Assembly (NCBI GenBank): GCA_964586145.1
Contig: CAZPHH010000012.1
Coordinates: 8,344 to 72,343, forward strand
Length of the DNA: 64,000 bases
Direction of reading: 5' to 3'
From: JAFGJQ01 sp964586145
Lineage (GTDB): Bacteria > Planctomycetota > Phycisphaerae > UBA1845
Positions 52,019 through 59,643 of the stretch are shown here, in pieces. Each line of letters begins with the position of its first letter. Positions within the stretch are counted from its first letter, which is position 1. Under the pieces are notes generated by a model that saw only the letters and a list, made by a program, of their open reading frames with translations, was not told the origin of the DNA and searched no databases. A program made the position numbers and the translations under genes.

Positions 52019-53071
52019 ATGGTTTCGCATCCGGTTCGCTTCTCCAAACTCCGGACACTGGTGTTTGTCTTCGGGACCCTGACGATCCTGGCCGGGGCCG
52101 GGCTGATCTGGCAGGGGGCGGATACCGTGCTCCGGGAGGGTCTGCCATGGACCCTGCTGGTTCCCTTTCTCGGGCACGGGGTCGCCCTGATCACCGCCGC
52201 GATCGTGATGATGGCCTTCACCGTGTTGCTGGTGAAGATCGAGTCTCACTCCAACCGCCAGTACAACCAGGCCCTCGAACTCTGCGAGCTGATTCGTAAG
52301 CAGCAGAACGTGCTGGGCTCCATTGCCCAGAGCAGCCGGTTGTCGGAAGCGACCAAATCGATCACGTCGCGCGAGGAAGAGCGGGAGGCCGTCCGGTCCG
52401 CGATTCGGGAGGAAATGGCCCGCGAAGACTGGGAGGCGGCGCTGTATCTGGTGGACCAGATGGAGCACCGGTTCGGCTATCGGGATGAGGCGGAGCGCCT
52501 GCGGGAACAGGTGATTGACGCCCGGACGGCCGACATGCGGAATCGCCTTAATGAAGCGCTGGAGCAGGTCGAAGCGTGCTGGAACGCCTTCGAGTGGGAC
52601 CGCGCCCGCCAGGAGATCGAACGATTGATGCGGGTCCTTCCGGACGACAAGCACACCAAGCGCCTGCCGGAAGAGCACCACCGAAGGCGGGAGGCCCGAA
52701 AGGCGGAGCTGCTGGCGGCGTGGCACGAGGCCGTCAAGGAGACCGGGCTGGAAGACGACATTGACGTGGATAAGGCCGTCGGGATTCTGGCCGAACTGGA
52801 CGGCTACCTCACGCGAGAGGAAGCGCGGGCGCTGGAGGAGTCGGCCCGCGGCGTCTTCCGGGCCAAGCTGGCGCAGTACGGCACGCAATTTGAGCTGGCC
52901 TGCAAGGACAAGCGATGGCGCGAGGCGCTGGAGATCGGTCTGCAGATCGTGGAGGAGTTTCCCAACTCCAAGATGGCCCAGCAGGTGCAGCAGATGGAAG
53001 GTGCTCTGCGGCAGCGCGCGGGCCTTTCCGGCGATGTCGAGGTGACCGCCGGCCCCTCGTCCGATAACTAG
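52019..53071 (+). CDS. Membrane protein with helical/TPR-like cytoplasmic part
   Basis: This 350-residue protein has two transmembrane helices near the start (about 15-32 and 50-75), then a long helical, charged part (about 80-340) with coiled-coil and TPR-like spacing (DWEAALYLVDQMEHRFGYRD, RWREALEIGLQIVEEFPNSK). No motif tells the function. ATG 52019 has GGAGAG ahead. A TTG start at 52001 in the same frame is unlikely. It may be a scaffold or envelope-linked protein. Confidence 0.7.
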   Translation: MVSHPVRFSKLRTLVFVFGTLTILAGAGLIWQGADTVLREGLPWTLLVPFLGHGVALITAAIVMMAFTVLLVKIESHSNRQYNQALELCELIRKQQNVLGSIAQSSRLSEATKSITSREEEREAVRSAIREEMAREDWEAALYLVDQMEHRFGYRDEAERLREQVIDARTADMRNRLNEALEQVEACWNAFEWDRARQEIERLMRVLPDDKHTKRLPEEHHRRREARKAELLAAWHEAVKETGLEDDIDVDKAVGILAELDGYLTREEARALEESARGVFRAKLAQYGTQFELACKDKRWREALEIGLQIVEEFPNSKMAQQVQQMEGALRQRAGLSGDVEVTAGPSSDN

Positions 53072-53334
53072 CCCGGCCCCGTTTCCAGCCGTTTCGGTGA
53101 GGACGGCGCACGGCTTCTCCCGCCGGCGTCCTTCGTCTTCGTTTGCCAATTCAACACGAGCGAATCAGGTTCCGATAAGCGCCGAGGCGCCCCGCGCGAG
53201 TCTCCGGGAAGGAGGCGGGTGTCCTCCGACCGGCCCCCGGCGGGCCGCGCGTGAAAAACGGGGTCCGAGATTGCCCGGGATTGGGAACGAATTGTACGGT
53301 TGGGCAGGAAGCAGCCAAGATCGGACGTTGAACG

Positions 53335-54711
53335 ATGCGGGAGGCGTCCTTCCAGCCAGCGGATCACCGGCCCCTCGCCCAGCGGATGCGGGCGACCGTG
53401 CTCGGTTTGCAGTGCAAGTCCACCCTGCTGGTGGTCGCGCTGACGCTGAGCGTGTCCGCCCTCGTGGGCGGGCTGTTCGTGCATTTCGCCGGCCGGCCCA
53501 CGGCCCGCATTCAGCAGACGCACGCCCGGAACCTCGCGGCGATGCTGGCCGAACTGGCCGCCCAGCCCCTCGCTCAGAACGATGAAGCCGGTCTGAAGAA
53601 CCTCGCGGACCGGTTCGGACGGGGCGAGCCGCTTGTGTTTGTGGCGATCTGCAATACGGAGGGTCGTCCGCTGGTGTCGGCCAGCAAGGGGGGTGTTCCC
53701 CTGCGGTCATTCTCGCTGCAGGAGGCGGCCCGCTTTCGAGAGACGCTGGGGAAACCCACGTTGCGCAGGGCCCGGCCGGGAATACCGACCTTCCTGGACG
53801 TGAGCTATCCGGTTAACGCGCCGGCCGGGCAGACGGACTGCCCGTCGAGGTTGATCGGATATGTGCGGGTCGGGTTCGACGTCCACACGATGCTGCGCGA
53901 ATTCGCCGGCGTCATGGATTTCGTGATGGGGATCGGGCTGGTGGCGGTGCTGATCACCATCCCCCTGGCCTACCTGGTGGTGCGCCGGATCGTGCTGCCG
54001 CTGAACGAGCTGTCCCGCACGGCCGATCGGCTGGCGCAGGGGAACCTCTCGGCCCGTTCGACGGTCAATCGAACCGATGAGATCGGCCGCCTGGCCTGCT
54101 CGTTCAACCACATGGCGGAGGTCATGGAGCGGCACGAATCACGGATTACGGCGATGAACGCGGAGTTGGAGGAGCGCGTACGGCGCCGCACGGATCAGTT
54201 GCGTGAGATGGCGCTGCGCGATCCGCTGACCGGGCTGCACAATCGGCGGCATTTCGACGAGGTGCTCTCGCGCAGCGTTTCCGAAGCCCGACGGTACGGC
54301 ACCCCGCTCTCGTGCCTCATGATTGACCTGGATGATTTCAAGGCAGTCAACGATCGGTTCGGGCATCCGGTGGGGGACCGGGCGCTCATCCTGGCCGCCC
54401 AGACGATCGCGACGCAGTTGCGGGCCTCCGACGTGGCGGCGCGGTTCGGCGGCGATGAGTTCGTGGTGCTGCTGCCGCAGACGGACTGCCGCCAGGCGGA
54501 AGTCCTCAGCCGCCGTATTGCCGATGCGTACACGACGCGCCTGCGCGAGAACCTTCCGCGGGTCTCCGGCGGCCTGAGCATCGGTGTGGCCGCTCTGGCT
54601 GATACGTCTTCCATCGCTCCCGACGTCCTGCTCCGTGCCGCGGATCGCGCCCTGTACGACGCCAAGCAGCGCGGCAAGAACCGGGTCGAAATCGCCTCTT
54701 CGCCGGCCTGA
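53335..54711 (+). CDS. Diguanylate cyclase with sensor and HAMP domains
   Basis: The 458-residue protein is built as: transmembrane helix (about 28-50), extracellular sensor (about 51-195), second helix (about 196-222), HAMP (about 223-275; LSRTADRLAQGNLSARS), coiled coil, and GGDEF (about 290-455). The active motif is intact: RFGGDEFVVLLPQ, and the inhibition site RASD lies five residues ahead of it. It makes c-di-GMP in response to an outside signal and is probably product-inhibited. Its product could act through the PilZ protein at 13.1 kb. It starts with ATG 53335; ATG 53386 is an alternative. Confidence 0.93.
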   Translation: MREASFQPADHRPLAQRMRATVLGLQCKSTLLVVALTLSVSALVGGLFVHFAGRPTARIQQTHARNLAAMLAELAAQPLAQNDEAGLKNLADRFGRGEPLVFVAICNTEGRPLVSASKGGVPLRSFSLQEAARFRETLGKPTLRRARPGIPTFLDVSYPVNAPAGQTDCPSRLIGYVRVGFDVHTMLREFAGVMDFVMGIGLVAVLITIPLAYLVVRRIVLPLNELSRTADRLAQGNLSARSTVNRTDEIGRLACSFNHMAEVMERHESRITAMNAELEERVRRRTDQLREMALRDPLTGLHNRRHFDEVLSRSVSEARRYGTPLSCLMIDLDDFKAVNDRFGHPVGDRALILAAQTIATQLRASDVAARFGGDEFVVLLPQTDCRQAEVLSRRIADAYTTRLRENLPRVSGGLSIGVAALADTSSIAPDVLLRAADRALYDAKQRGKNRVEIASSPA

Positions 54712-54905
54712 ATCTTCTCGCCTGTCGGAAATCCGCCTCGCGCGCGTCGCACTTCCCTGGACCGTGGAGCCTGTCCGGAACCACTCGGGGCCTCTTCTTC
54801 CCGGCGACTTCCTTTGTAATCGCGGGCTGACGGACGGTGTGCTATGATGGATGAGGACGCGATCCGCGGGTGGGAGGCCCCGGGCCGGGGCGGAGGTGAG
54901 CACGC

Positions 54906-55316
54906 ATGTGGGCGGCCATCGGCAAATACGTGGGCGGCAAAGTCCTGACGGCCATCATCGTCGTGGCCGCGGCCGGAGCGATCTTCTGGTTCTACCGGCA
55001 CCCGGAGCACCTCGAGACAATCTGGAGCGTGGTGCGCAAGGCCCTGGCCTGGCTGGGCTTCGTGATTGTGCTTCCCTGGGCGCTGTTCTTCGTGGTGCCC
55101 TGGGTCCGCAAGCAGGAGAGCAATCTGGCCGCGGCCCTCATGCTGGTGGCGTATCTGCTGTTGGACGTGCTTGTTGCGCTTTACCTCGCGGGCTGGCACG
55201 TGAGCGGAGCGCTGAGCTGGATCGTGCTCATCCTTGGTTTCCTTGCAGCAGGGGTTTATAATTTCCTGGTCTGTGAGACCATCGACAACCGCCTGGAGGC
55301 GTCGGAAGGTCTCTGA
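54906..55316 (+). CDS. Small polytopic membrane protein of unknown function
   Basis: This 136-residue protein has four probable transmembrane segments (about 8-28, 45-65, 72-95, 100-122) and a short cytoplasmic tail. I see no family motif. It has a good ribosome site (GGAGGTGAG before the ATG at 54906). It is the first gene of the rightward array that continues through the kinase and ESCRT-like genes, separated from the kinase by 47 bp. Its role may be to anchor or sense for that system, but this is only inferred from position. Confidence 0.72.
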   Translation: MWAAIGKYVGGKVLTAIIVVAAAGAIFWFYRHPEHLETIWSVVRKALAWLGFVIVLPWALFFVVPWVRKQESNLAAALMLVAYLLLDVLVALYLAGWHVSGALSWIVLILGFLAAGVYNFLVCETIDNRLEASEGL

Positions 55317-55363
55317 CGCGGTCACGGCTTGGCGGGGACGCGACAAAGAAAGAGGGCCGAGAG

Positions 55364-56386
55364 ATGGCCGTTCTGAAAGCCGGGGATCGAATCAACAACT
55401 ACCTGCTCGAGGAAGTGCGGGGCACGGGCAGCTTTGCGCAGGTCTGGAGCGCGCGACACCACACGCTGGAGAAGCGGGTGGCGATCAAGGTGCTGACGGA
55501 CCCGCAATACGTTCGAGCGTTTCGGCAGGAAGGCGTGGTAGTCCACGGGTTGCGGCACCCGAACATCGTGCGCGTGGAAGACATCGACGCATACGATGAT
55601 CCGCCCTACCTCATCATGGAGCTCGTCGACGGCCCGTCGCTCCGCCAGGTGATCGACGCCCATCCCCGGGGCCTGCCGGTGTCAGTGTGCGAGACGGTGC
55701 TGCGTGGCATCGGCAAGGCGCTGGTCGCGGCCCACGAGGCCGGGCTGATTCACCGGGACATCAAGCCGGCGAACATCTTGCTGAACCATCCGGCCGATCA
55801 GATCGGCGGGTTGCCCGAGCACGCGGTGAAGGTGGGGGATTTCGGCCTGGGCCGGGCATGCACCGTGACCACCGCTTCGATCATGCAGTCGGGCAGCCTG
55901 CAAACGGACGAGGGGCGGAGCATCGCGGGCACTCTGGCGTACATGTCGCCGGAGCAGCGCGAGGGCCGGGCCATTGACCCGCGAAGTGATCTCTATGCCG
56001 TCGGGATCGTGCTGTTCGAGACGCTGACGGGCAGCCGGCCGGCCGGAATCGAGATGCCGAGCGAGATCCGGCCGGACGTCCCGCCGCGGCTGGATGACGT
56101 CTTTCGCCGGTGCTACACACGGCTGGAGCATCGGTTCCCTTCCGCGAAGGCCGTGCTGGATGCCCTGCGGGAGCCCGGGCGGCGAGCGGGCGGCTCGGAC
56201 AAGGCGGCGGTGGCGATGTGCCCGGCCTGTCACGGGCAGGTCGACGGGCGGGACCAGTTCTGCATCCACTGCGGGCATCAACTGGTGGATACCGTCCCGC
56301 GGTGCCGGGCGTGCCATGCGTTCGTCAACCCGAGCGACCGGTACTGCATCTTCTGTGGCAGCCGACTGGGGGCCGGAGGTGAATGA
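55364..56386 (+). CDS. Serine/threonine protein kinase with C-terminal double zinc ribbon
   Basis: This 340-residue protein is a Hanks-type kinase (about 8-270). The glycine loop is GTGSFAQVW, the lysine VAIKVL, the catalytic loop HRDIKPANILL, the metal motif GDFGLGRA, and the activation segment end AGTLAYMSPEQ. It is complete and likely active. The C-terminal about 70 residues hold two zinc ribbons (CPACHGQVDGRDQFCIHCG and CRACHAFVNPSDRYCIFCG). No transmembrane segment is present, unlike many bacterial kinases of this type. It sits at the head of the ESCRT-like array, 3 bp before a zinc-ribbon membrane protein, so it may phosphorylate array components. Confidence 0.93.
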   Translation: MAVLKAGDRINNYLLEEVRGTGSFAQVWSARHHTLEKRVAIKVLTDPQYVRAFRQEGVVVHGLRHPNIVRVEDIDAYDDPPYLIMELVDGPSLRQVIDAHPRGLPVSVCETVLRGIGKALVAAHEAGLIHRDIKPANILLNHPADQIGGLPEHAVKVGDFGLGRACTVTTASIMQSGSLQTDEGRSIAGTLAYMSPEQREGRAIDPRSDLYAVGIVLFETLTGSRPAGIEMPSEIRPDVPPRLDDVFRRCYTRLEHRFPSAKAVLDALREPGRRAGGSDKAAVAMCPACHGQVDGRDQFCIHCGHQLVDTVPRCRACHAFVNPSDRYCIFCGSRLGAGGE

Positions 56387-56389
56387 CCG

Positions 56390-56644
56390 ATGGGCATGGG
56401 ACATCCGGTCTCGATCATCTTCTTGGCGATCGTCGTGGTTGCCGGGGTGTTGTTTGTCCTGGTCGTGCTGGCTAGTCTGATATTCCAGGGCGTGTCCGGT
56501 CTGTTTGGGGGGCGGTCGCGAGGGGCGTTGAGGGCCATGCGGTCCGTGCCGACGAATGTCGTACGGTTCTGCTCGAATACCAAATGCAGGCATCCGAATC
56601 GGCCGGGTGCCCGGTTTTGCGGCCAGTGCGGCCAGCGGTTGTGA
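56390..56644 (+). CDS. Membrane protein with C-terminal zinc ribbon
   Basis: An 84-residue protein with one N-terminal transmembrane helix (about 8-33, IIFLAIVVVAGVLFVLVV) and a zinc ribbon at the end (CSNTKC...CGQCGQRL). It starts 3 bp after the kinase stop and overlaps the next gene by 4 bp at a GTGA. The zinc ribbon resembles those of the kinase. It may recruit or localise soluble partners to the membrane. Confidence 0.82.
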   Translation: MGMGHPVSIIFLAIVVVAGVLFVLVVLASLIFQGVSGLFGGRSRGALRAMRSVPTNVVRFCSNTKCRHPNRPGARFCGQCGQRL

Positions 56645-58101
56645 CGTTGACAGGATCGAATAGCGGACAACTTGGCGGACTGAACCCGGGCGCGGCGGCC
56701 GCGTTGCGTGCGGAGACGGAGTTCCTTGCCGGCGTGGAGGTCAACCTGGAGGCGGCGAAGGGGCGACAACTCCGTGGCGACCGTTGGACGACCGTGCGCG
56801 ACGACGACGGCGATGCCCTGCGGGCGGCGATGGCCGGCCGGCGCATGTATGATCGCGAGATGCTCAAGCAGTTGCCGCATAACCGCCGGGTGGCCCTGCA
56901 CGGGTCCGAGCGGCGCTGGCTGCTTCTGCGCCGCAAGACCGGCGTGGCCGTGGGCAGTGTGCTTGCGTCGTTTGACGCCTTGTTGTCGCCGACGGGAGAG
57001 CCGCGACCGGTGGGGCTGGCCGACGTGACCGACCACGTGCGGAAACTGGTCGCGGATGCGAAGGTGCCGCACGTGATCGGCGTGTGCTCGCCCAGCGGCT
57101 TTGCCGACGAGGTGCTGCAATCGCGTTTGGACGTGCCGAACGTCACGCTCGTGCTGGCGTGGCCGCGTCCGGGCGGCGGCTGGGGCCTGGCGACCCCGGG
57201 CGGGACGCTGAGCGAGGAGCTTCGCAACCTGTTTGATCCGGAGGCGGTCAGTCAGAAACTCGCCCGGGCCCGGCGGGAGATTGAGGCGTCCGGCGTGGAC
57301 CTGCTGACCGGCGGACTGTCGGCGCGGAGCATTGCCGAGCGGACCGGGCTGCCGGATTCCATCGTGTCCGCGGCGTTCGCCCTGGTGGCCACGGAGGACG
57401 GCGAGCTTCGCGTGGCCCGCAAGGGGGGCGAGGTGTTGTTGTATCGCGGTGCGCCCGCGCGAATCCAGGAGAGCGGTTCCATGAATGTCGTTGATCGCAT
57501 CCGGCAACTCTTCTCCCGGGAAGGGGAGGAGTCCCAGAAAATCAATATGCTCTCGGAGCGCCGGGCCCGGCTCGCGCAGCGGCGCGACCGGTTGTACGAG
57601 GACATCTCCACGCTGGAGAAGCGGGAAGGCGAGTTGCTGGCCCAGGGCCGATCGACGCAATCCCAGGTGACGCGGCGCAGACTGGCGGCGCAACTGGCCC
57701 AGTTGCGCAAGGACATCGCGCGGCAAAACACCACCGCGAACATGCTGAACCAGCAGATCAACATCCTGAGCACCGACATCCACAACCTGACGCTGATTCA
57801 GCAGGGCCAGATGGCCCGGCTGCCGGACACGGAGGAGCTGACCCAGAACGCCGTGAAGGCGGAGGAGATGCTGGAGACGCTTCGGGCGGACGCGGACCTG
57901 GTGGGCAGCCTGGAGACCGGCCTGGCGGACGTGGCCACCAGTTCCGAGGAACTGGCCATCCTGCAGGAGTTTGAGGCGGCCGCGGAGCGAGGGGCGTCGG
58001 AGCCGCAGGAGCCGGAGGACGTTCGCAAGGCCATGGCCGAGTTCGACGAACCGGCCCCGCCGCCCGACAAGCAGAAGGGGCGCGCCGAACCGGAAGCGTA
58101 G
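56641..58101 (+). CDS. ESCRT-III/Snf7-like protein with N-terminal winged-helix region
   Basis: The 486-residue protein has three parts. Residues 1-205 are of unknown fold (LHGSERRWLLLRRKTGVAVG). Residues about 215-272 look like a winged helix (LLTGGLSARSIAERTGLPD, DGELRVARKGGEVLLYRG). Residues about 283-450 are a long helical hairpin with a basic first half and a more acidic second half, like Snf7/CHMP proteins (RRRLAAQLAQLRKDIA, KAEEMLETLRADADLVG, SSEELAILQEFE), then an acidic, Pro-rich tail. Winged helix plus Snf7 is the arrangement of eukaryotic CHMP7. The start is GTG 56641, coupled by GTGA to the gene before. ATG 56584 overlaps that gene by 61 bp and is less likely. An internal ATG at 57481 has its own ribosome site. 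Confidence 0.7.
   Translation: MTLTGSNSGQLGGLNPGAAAALRAETEFLAGVEVNLEAAKGRQLRGDRWTTVRDDDGDALRAAMAGRRMYDREMLKQLPHNRRVALHGSERRWLLLRRKTGVAVGSVLASFDALLSPTGEPRPVGLADVTDHVRKLVADAKVPHVIGVCSPSGFADEVLQSRLDVPNVTLVLAWPRPGGGWGLATPGGTLSEELRNLFDPEAVSQKLARARREIEASGVDLLTGGLSARSIAERTGLPDSIVSAAFALVATEDGELRVARKGGEVLLYRGAPARIQESGSMNVVDRIRQLFSREGEESQKINMLSERRARLAQRRDRLYEDISTLEKREGELLAQGRSTQSQVTRRRLAAQLAQLRKDIARQNTTANMLNQQINILSTDIHNLTLIQQGQMARLPDTEELTQNAVKAEEMLETLRADADLVGSLETGLADVATSSEELAILQEFEAAAERGASEPQEPEDVRKAMAEFDEPAPPPDKQKGRAEPEA
57467..57483 (+). promoter_or_regulatory. Internal ribosome site and start for a Snf7-only product
   Basis: AGGAG (57467-57471) lies 9 bases before an in-frame ATG (57481) inside the winged-helix/Snf7 gene. 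Starting there would give a 206-residue protein beginning MNVVDRIRQLFSR, an amphipathic N-terminal helix like those of stand-alone ESCRT-III subunits and of the next two Snf7-like proteins. The fusion gene might thus give two products. Confidence 0.4.
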
Positions 58102-58132
58102 AGCCTGGACCGTTATTTCCTGGAACCCTGGC

Positions 58133-58741
58133 ATGGACTTTTTCGACTGGCTGACCAAGCGCAGGAAGCCGCTCTCGCAAATGTCGCGGACGGAGTTGCG
58201 GCGGCAGGAGCTTCTGCTGGAGAAGGACCGCAACCAGCTTCTCAAGAAGATCACGAAGATCGCGGCGGACAAGCAGACGCTCTTCGAGCGGGGCGCCAAG
58301 GAGGCCTCGCCGGAGGTGCGCCGGGTGCTGGCCCAGGAGTTTGAACTCAAGACCACCGAACAGTTGATGCTGGGCCGCCAGTTGAACATTCGCAGCAAGG
58401 AGATGATGACCGTCTCCCGCTTGCGGATGCTGCGCGAGAACGCGGACCGGGCCCGGGGCGCGGGCAGCAAGCTGGGCCTGATCAGCGAGAAGGACATGCT
58501 TCGCCTGGGCCGGCTCATCGAGAACGATTCGATCCGGACGGAGGCGTACCAGGAGCGGTTGGACGAGGTGCTGTCCATCGGGGCGGAGGTGGACCAGGGC
58601 GCGGCCGGCCTGTCCGAGGCGGGGCAGGCGGTGCTGTCCATCTGGGAAAAGATGGATGCCGGCACCCTGAAGGACAGCGGCGAGGCGTTCGAGGAAGCCG
58701 ATCGGCGGGTGCGCGAGCATAGCGCTCCGGCCGAAGGGTAG
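58133..58741 (+). CDS. Coiled-coil ESCRT-III/PspA-like protein
   Basis: A 202-residue almost fully helical protein. It starts with an amphipathic helix (MDFFDWLTKRRKPLS), then a long charged hairpin (LLEKDRNQLLKKITKIAADK, EFELKTTEQLMLGRQLNIRS), then further helices and an acidic end (AFEEADRRVREHS). This is the Snf7/PspA layout, though individual motifs are weak, so the family link rests on shape and on neighbours. It lies 31 bp after the winged-helix/Snf7 gene and 14 bp before pspC. The start at ATG 58133 is chosen for the amphipathic helix; the frame upstream is Arg/Pro-rich and not coding. Confidence 0.62.
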   Translation: MDFFDWLTKRRKPLSQMSRTELRRQELLLEKDRNQLLKKITKIAADKQTLFERGAKEASPEVRRVLAQEFELKTTEQLMLGRQLNIRSKEMMTVSRLRMLRENADRARGAGSKLGLISEKDMLRLGRLIENDSIRTEAYQERLDEVLSIGAEVDQGAAGLSEAGQAVLSIWEKMDAGTLKDSGEAFEEADRRVREHSAPAEG

Positions 58742-58755
58742 AAAGGCGGGATGCG

Positions 58756-58953
58756 ATGGCAGGCCCTCTGCGGCGATCGACTCACAACCGGATGATCGCC
58801 GGCGTGTGCGCCGGCCTGGCCGAGCATTTCGGACTGGACCCGACGCTGCTGCGGGTGGTGTACGTGCTGGTGTCCATTCTGTCCGTCGCGTTTCCCGGTC
58901 TGCTGGTGTACATCGTGCTCTGGTTAGTGATTCCGGAACGCGGGGACTTCTGA
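58756..58953 (+). CDS. PspC-domain membrane protein
   Basis: A 65-residue single-domain protein with the PspC fold: LRRSTHNRMIAGVCAGLAEH then FGLDPTLLRVVYVLVSILS and a second helix to VLWLVIPERGDF. PspC proteins sit in the inner membrane and, in the phage-shock response, bind PspA/PspB to switch the stress response. Here PspA itself is absent and Snf7-like proteins flank it on both sides (14 bp before, 19 bp after), so it may anchor the polymers to the membrane. Confidence 0.9.
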   Translation: MAGPLRRSTHNRMIAGVCAGLAEHFGLDPTLLRVVYVLVSILSVAFPGLLVYIVLWLVIPERGDF

Positions 58954-58972
58954 GCGGCGGGTGAGGTGCGTT

Positions 58973-59575
58973 ATGGCGTTGTTCAAATCGTCGGAAGAGC
59001 GGCGGATCGAGCGGGACATCAAGATCCGGCAGGGCATCCGGCGCATCGAGAAGGCCATTCGCGAGCAGAACAAGTTTCAGGACGAGTTTATCCGCAACGC
59101 GCAGCGGGCCCGGCAGATCGGCGACTCGGCCCAGTACGCCTTCATCCGCAACTCATTGAAGAAGACCGCCCTGGTCAAGCGAGTGCTCGAGCGGCAGTTG
59201 CTCTCGGTCAAGAACGCGCTGCTGATCAAGCGGCAGGCGGAGGCGTCCGCCGATTTCGCCGGGGCGATGGGCATGATGGCCCGGGAGATCGGCCGGCTGT
59301 TCGGCGAGACGGACCTGCTCAAGACCCAGGCGGAGTGGGAAAAGGCCATGGTGCAGTCGCAGTCCATGGAGGAGCGAATGTCCATGTTCCTGGACACCGT
59401 GGAGGACATCGCCGCCCAGGATGCCGAGTCGGCCACGGAGCTGGTCACGGACGACGAGATCGACCGCATGATCGAGGCCGAACAGGCGGCCGAGCACCAG
59501 AAGGAGCTGGGCAAACTCGCCGGCCTGCGAGCCGAACTTGATTCCCTGAAGGGCGAGGGGGAAAAACAGAAGTAG
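58973..59575 (+). CDS. CHMP2-like ESCRT-III/Snf7 protein
   Basis: This 200-residue helical protein shows the order of eukaryotic CHMP2-type subunits: short start (MALFKSSEERR), basic helical hairpin (IRRIEKAIREQNKFQDEF, FIRNSLKKTALVKRVLERQL), then helix 3-5 pattern (FAGAMGMMAREIGRLF, then AEWEKAMVQSQSMEERMSMF), and an acidic end with a final helix LAGLRAELDSLK. The last helix has leucine spacing and a closing Lys like the MIT-interaction motif MIM1, though two key charges differ. It lies 69 bp before the gene for a MIT-domain AAA ATPase. ATG 58973 is chosen over GTG 58961 for its GTGAGG ribosome site. Confidence 0.72.
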   Translation: MALFKSSEERRIERDIKIRQGIRRIEKAIREQNKFQDEFIRNAQRARQIGDSAQYAFIRNSLKKTALVKRVLERQLLSVKNALLIKRQAEASADFAGAMGMMAREIGRLFGETDLLKTQAEWEKAMVQSQSMEERMSMFLDTVEDIAAQDAESATELVTDDEIDRMIEAEQAAEHQKELGKLAGLRAELDSLKGEGEKQK

Positions 59576-59643
59576 CGGCGAAGCGCCGCGGCCGAGCCGC
59601 TCCCTTTTGACATTGGACATTCGACATTTCGCACGGCGGAACC

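Noticed and set aside
56584..56640. ATG start for the winged-helix/Snf7 gene
   Set aside because: It would overlap the preceding gene by 61 bp in another frame. The GTG at 56641 gives the usual 4-base coupling.
56278..58827. 849-codon open frame on the - strand
   Set aside because: It lies opposite the kinase end and the Snf7-like genes. Its composition is Arg/Ser/Pro-rich and no motif appears.
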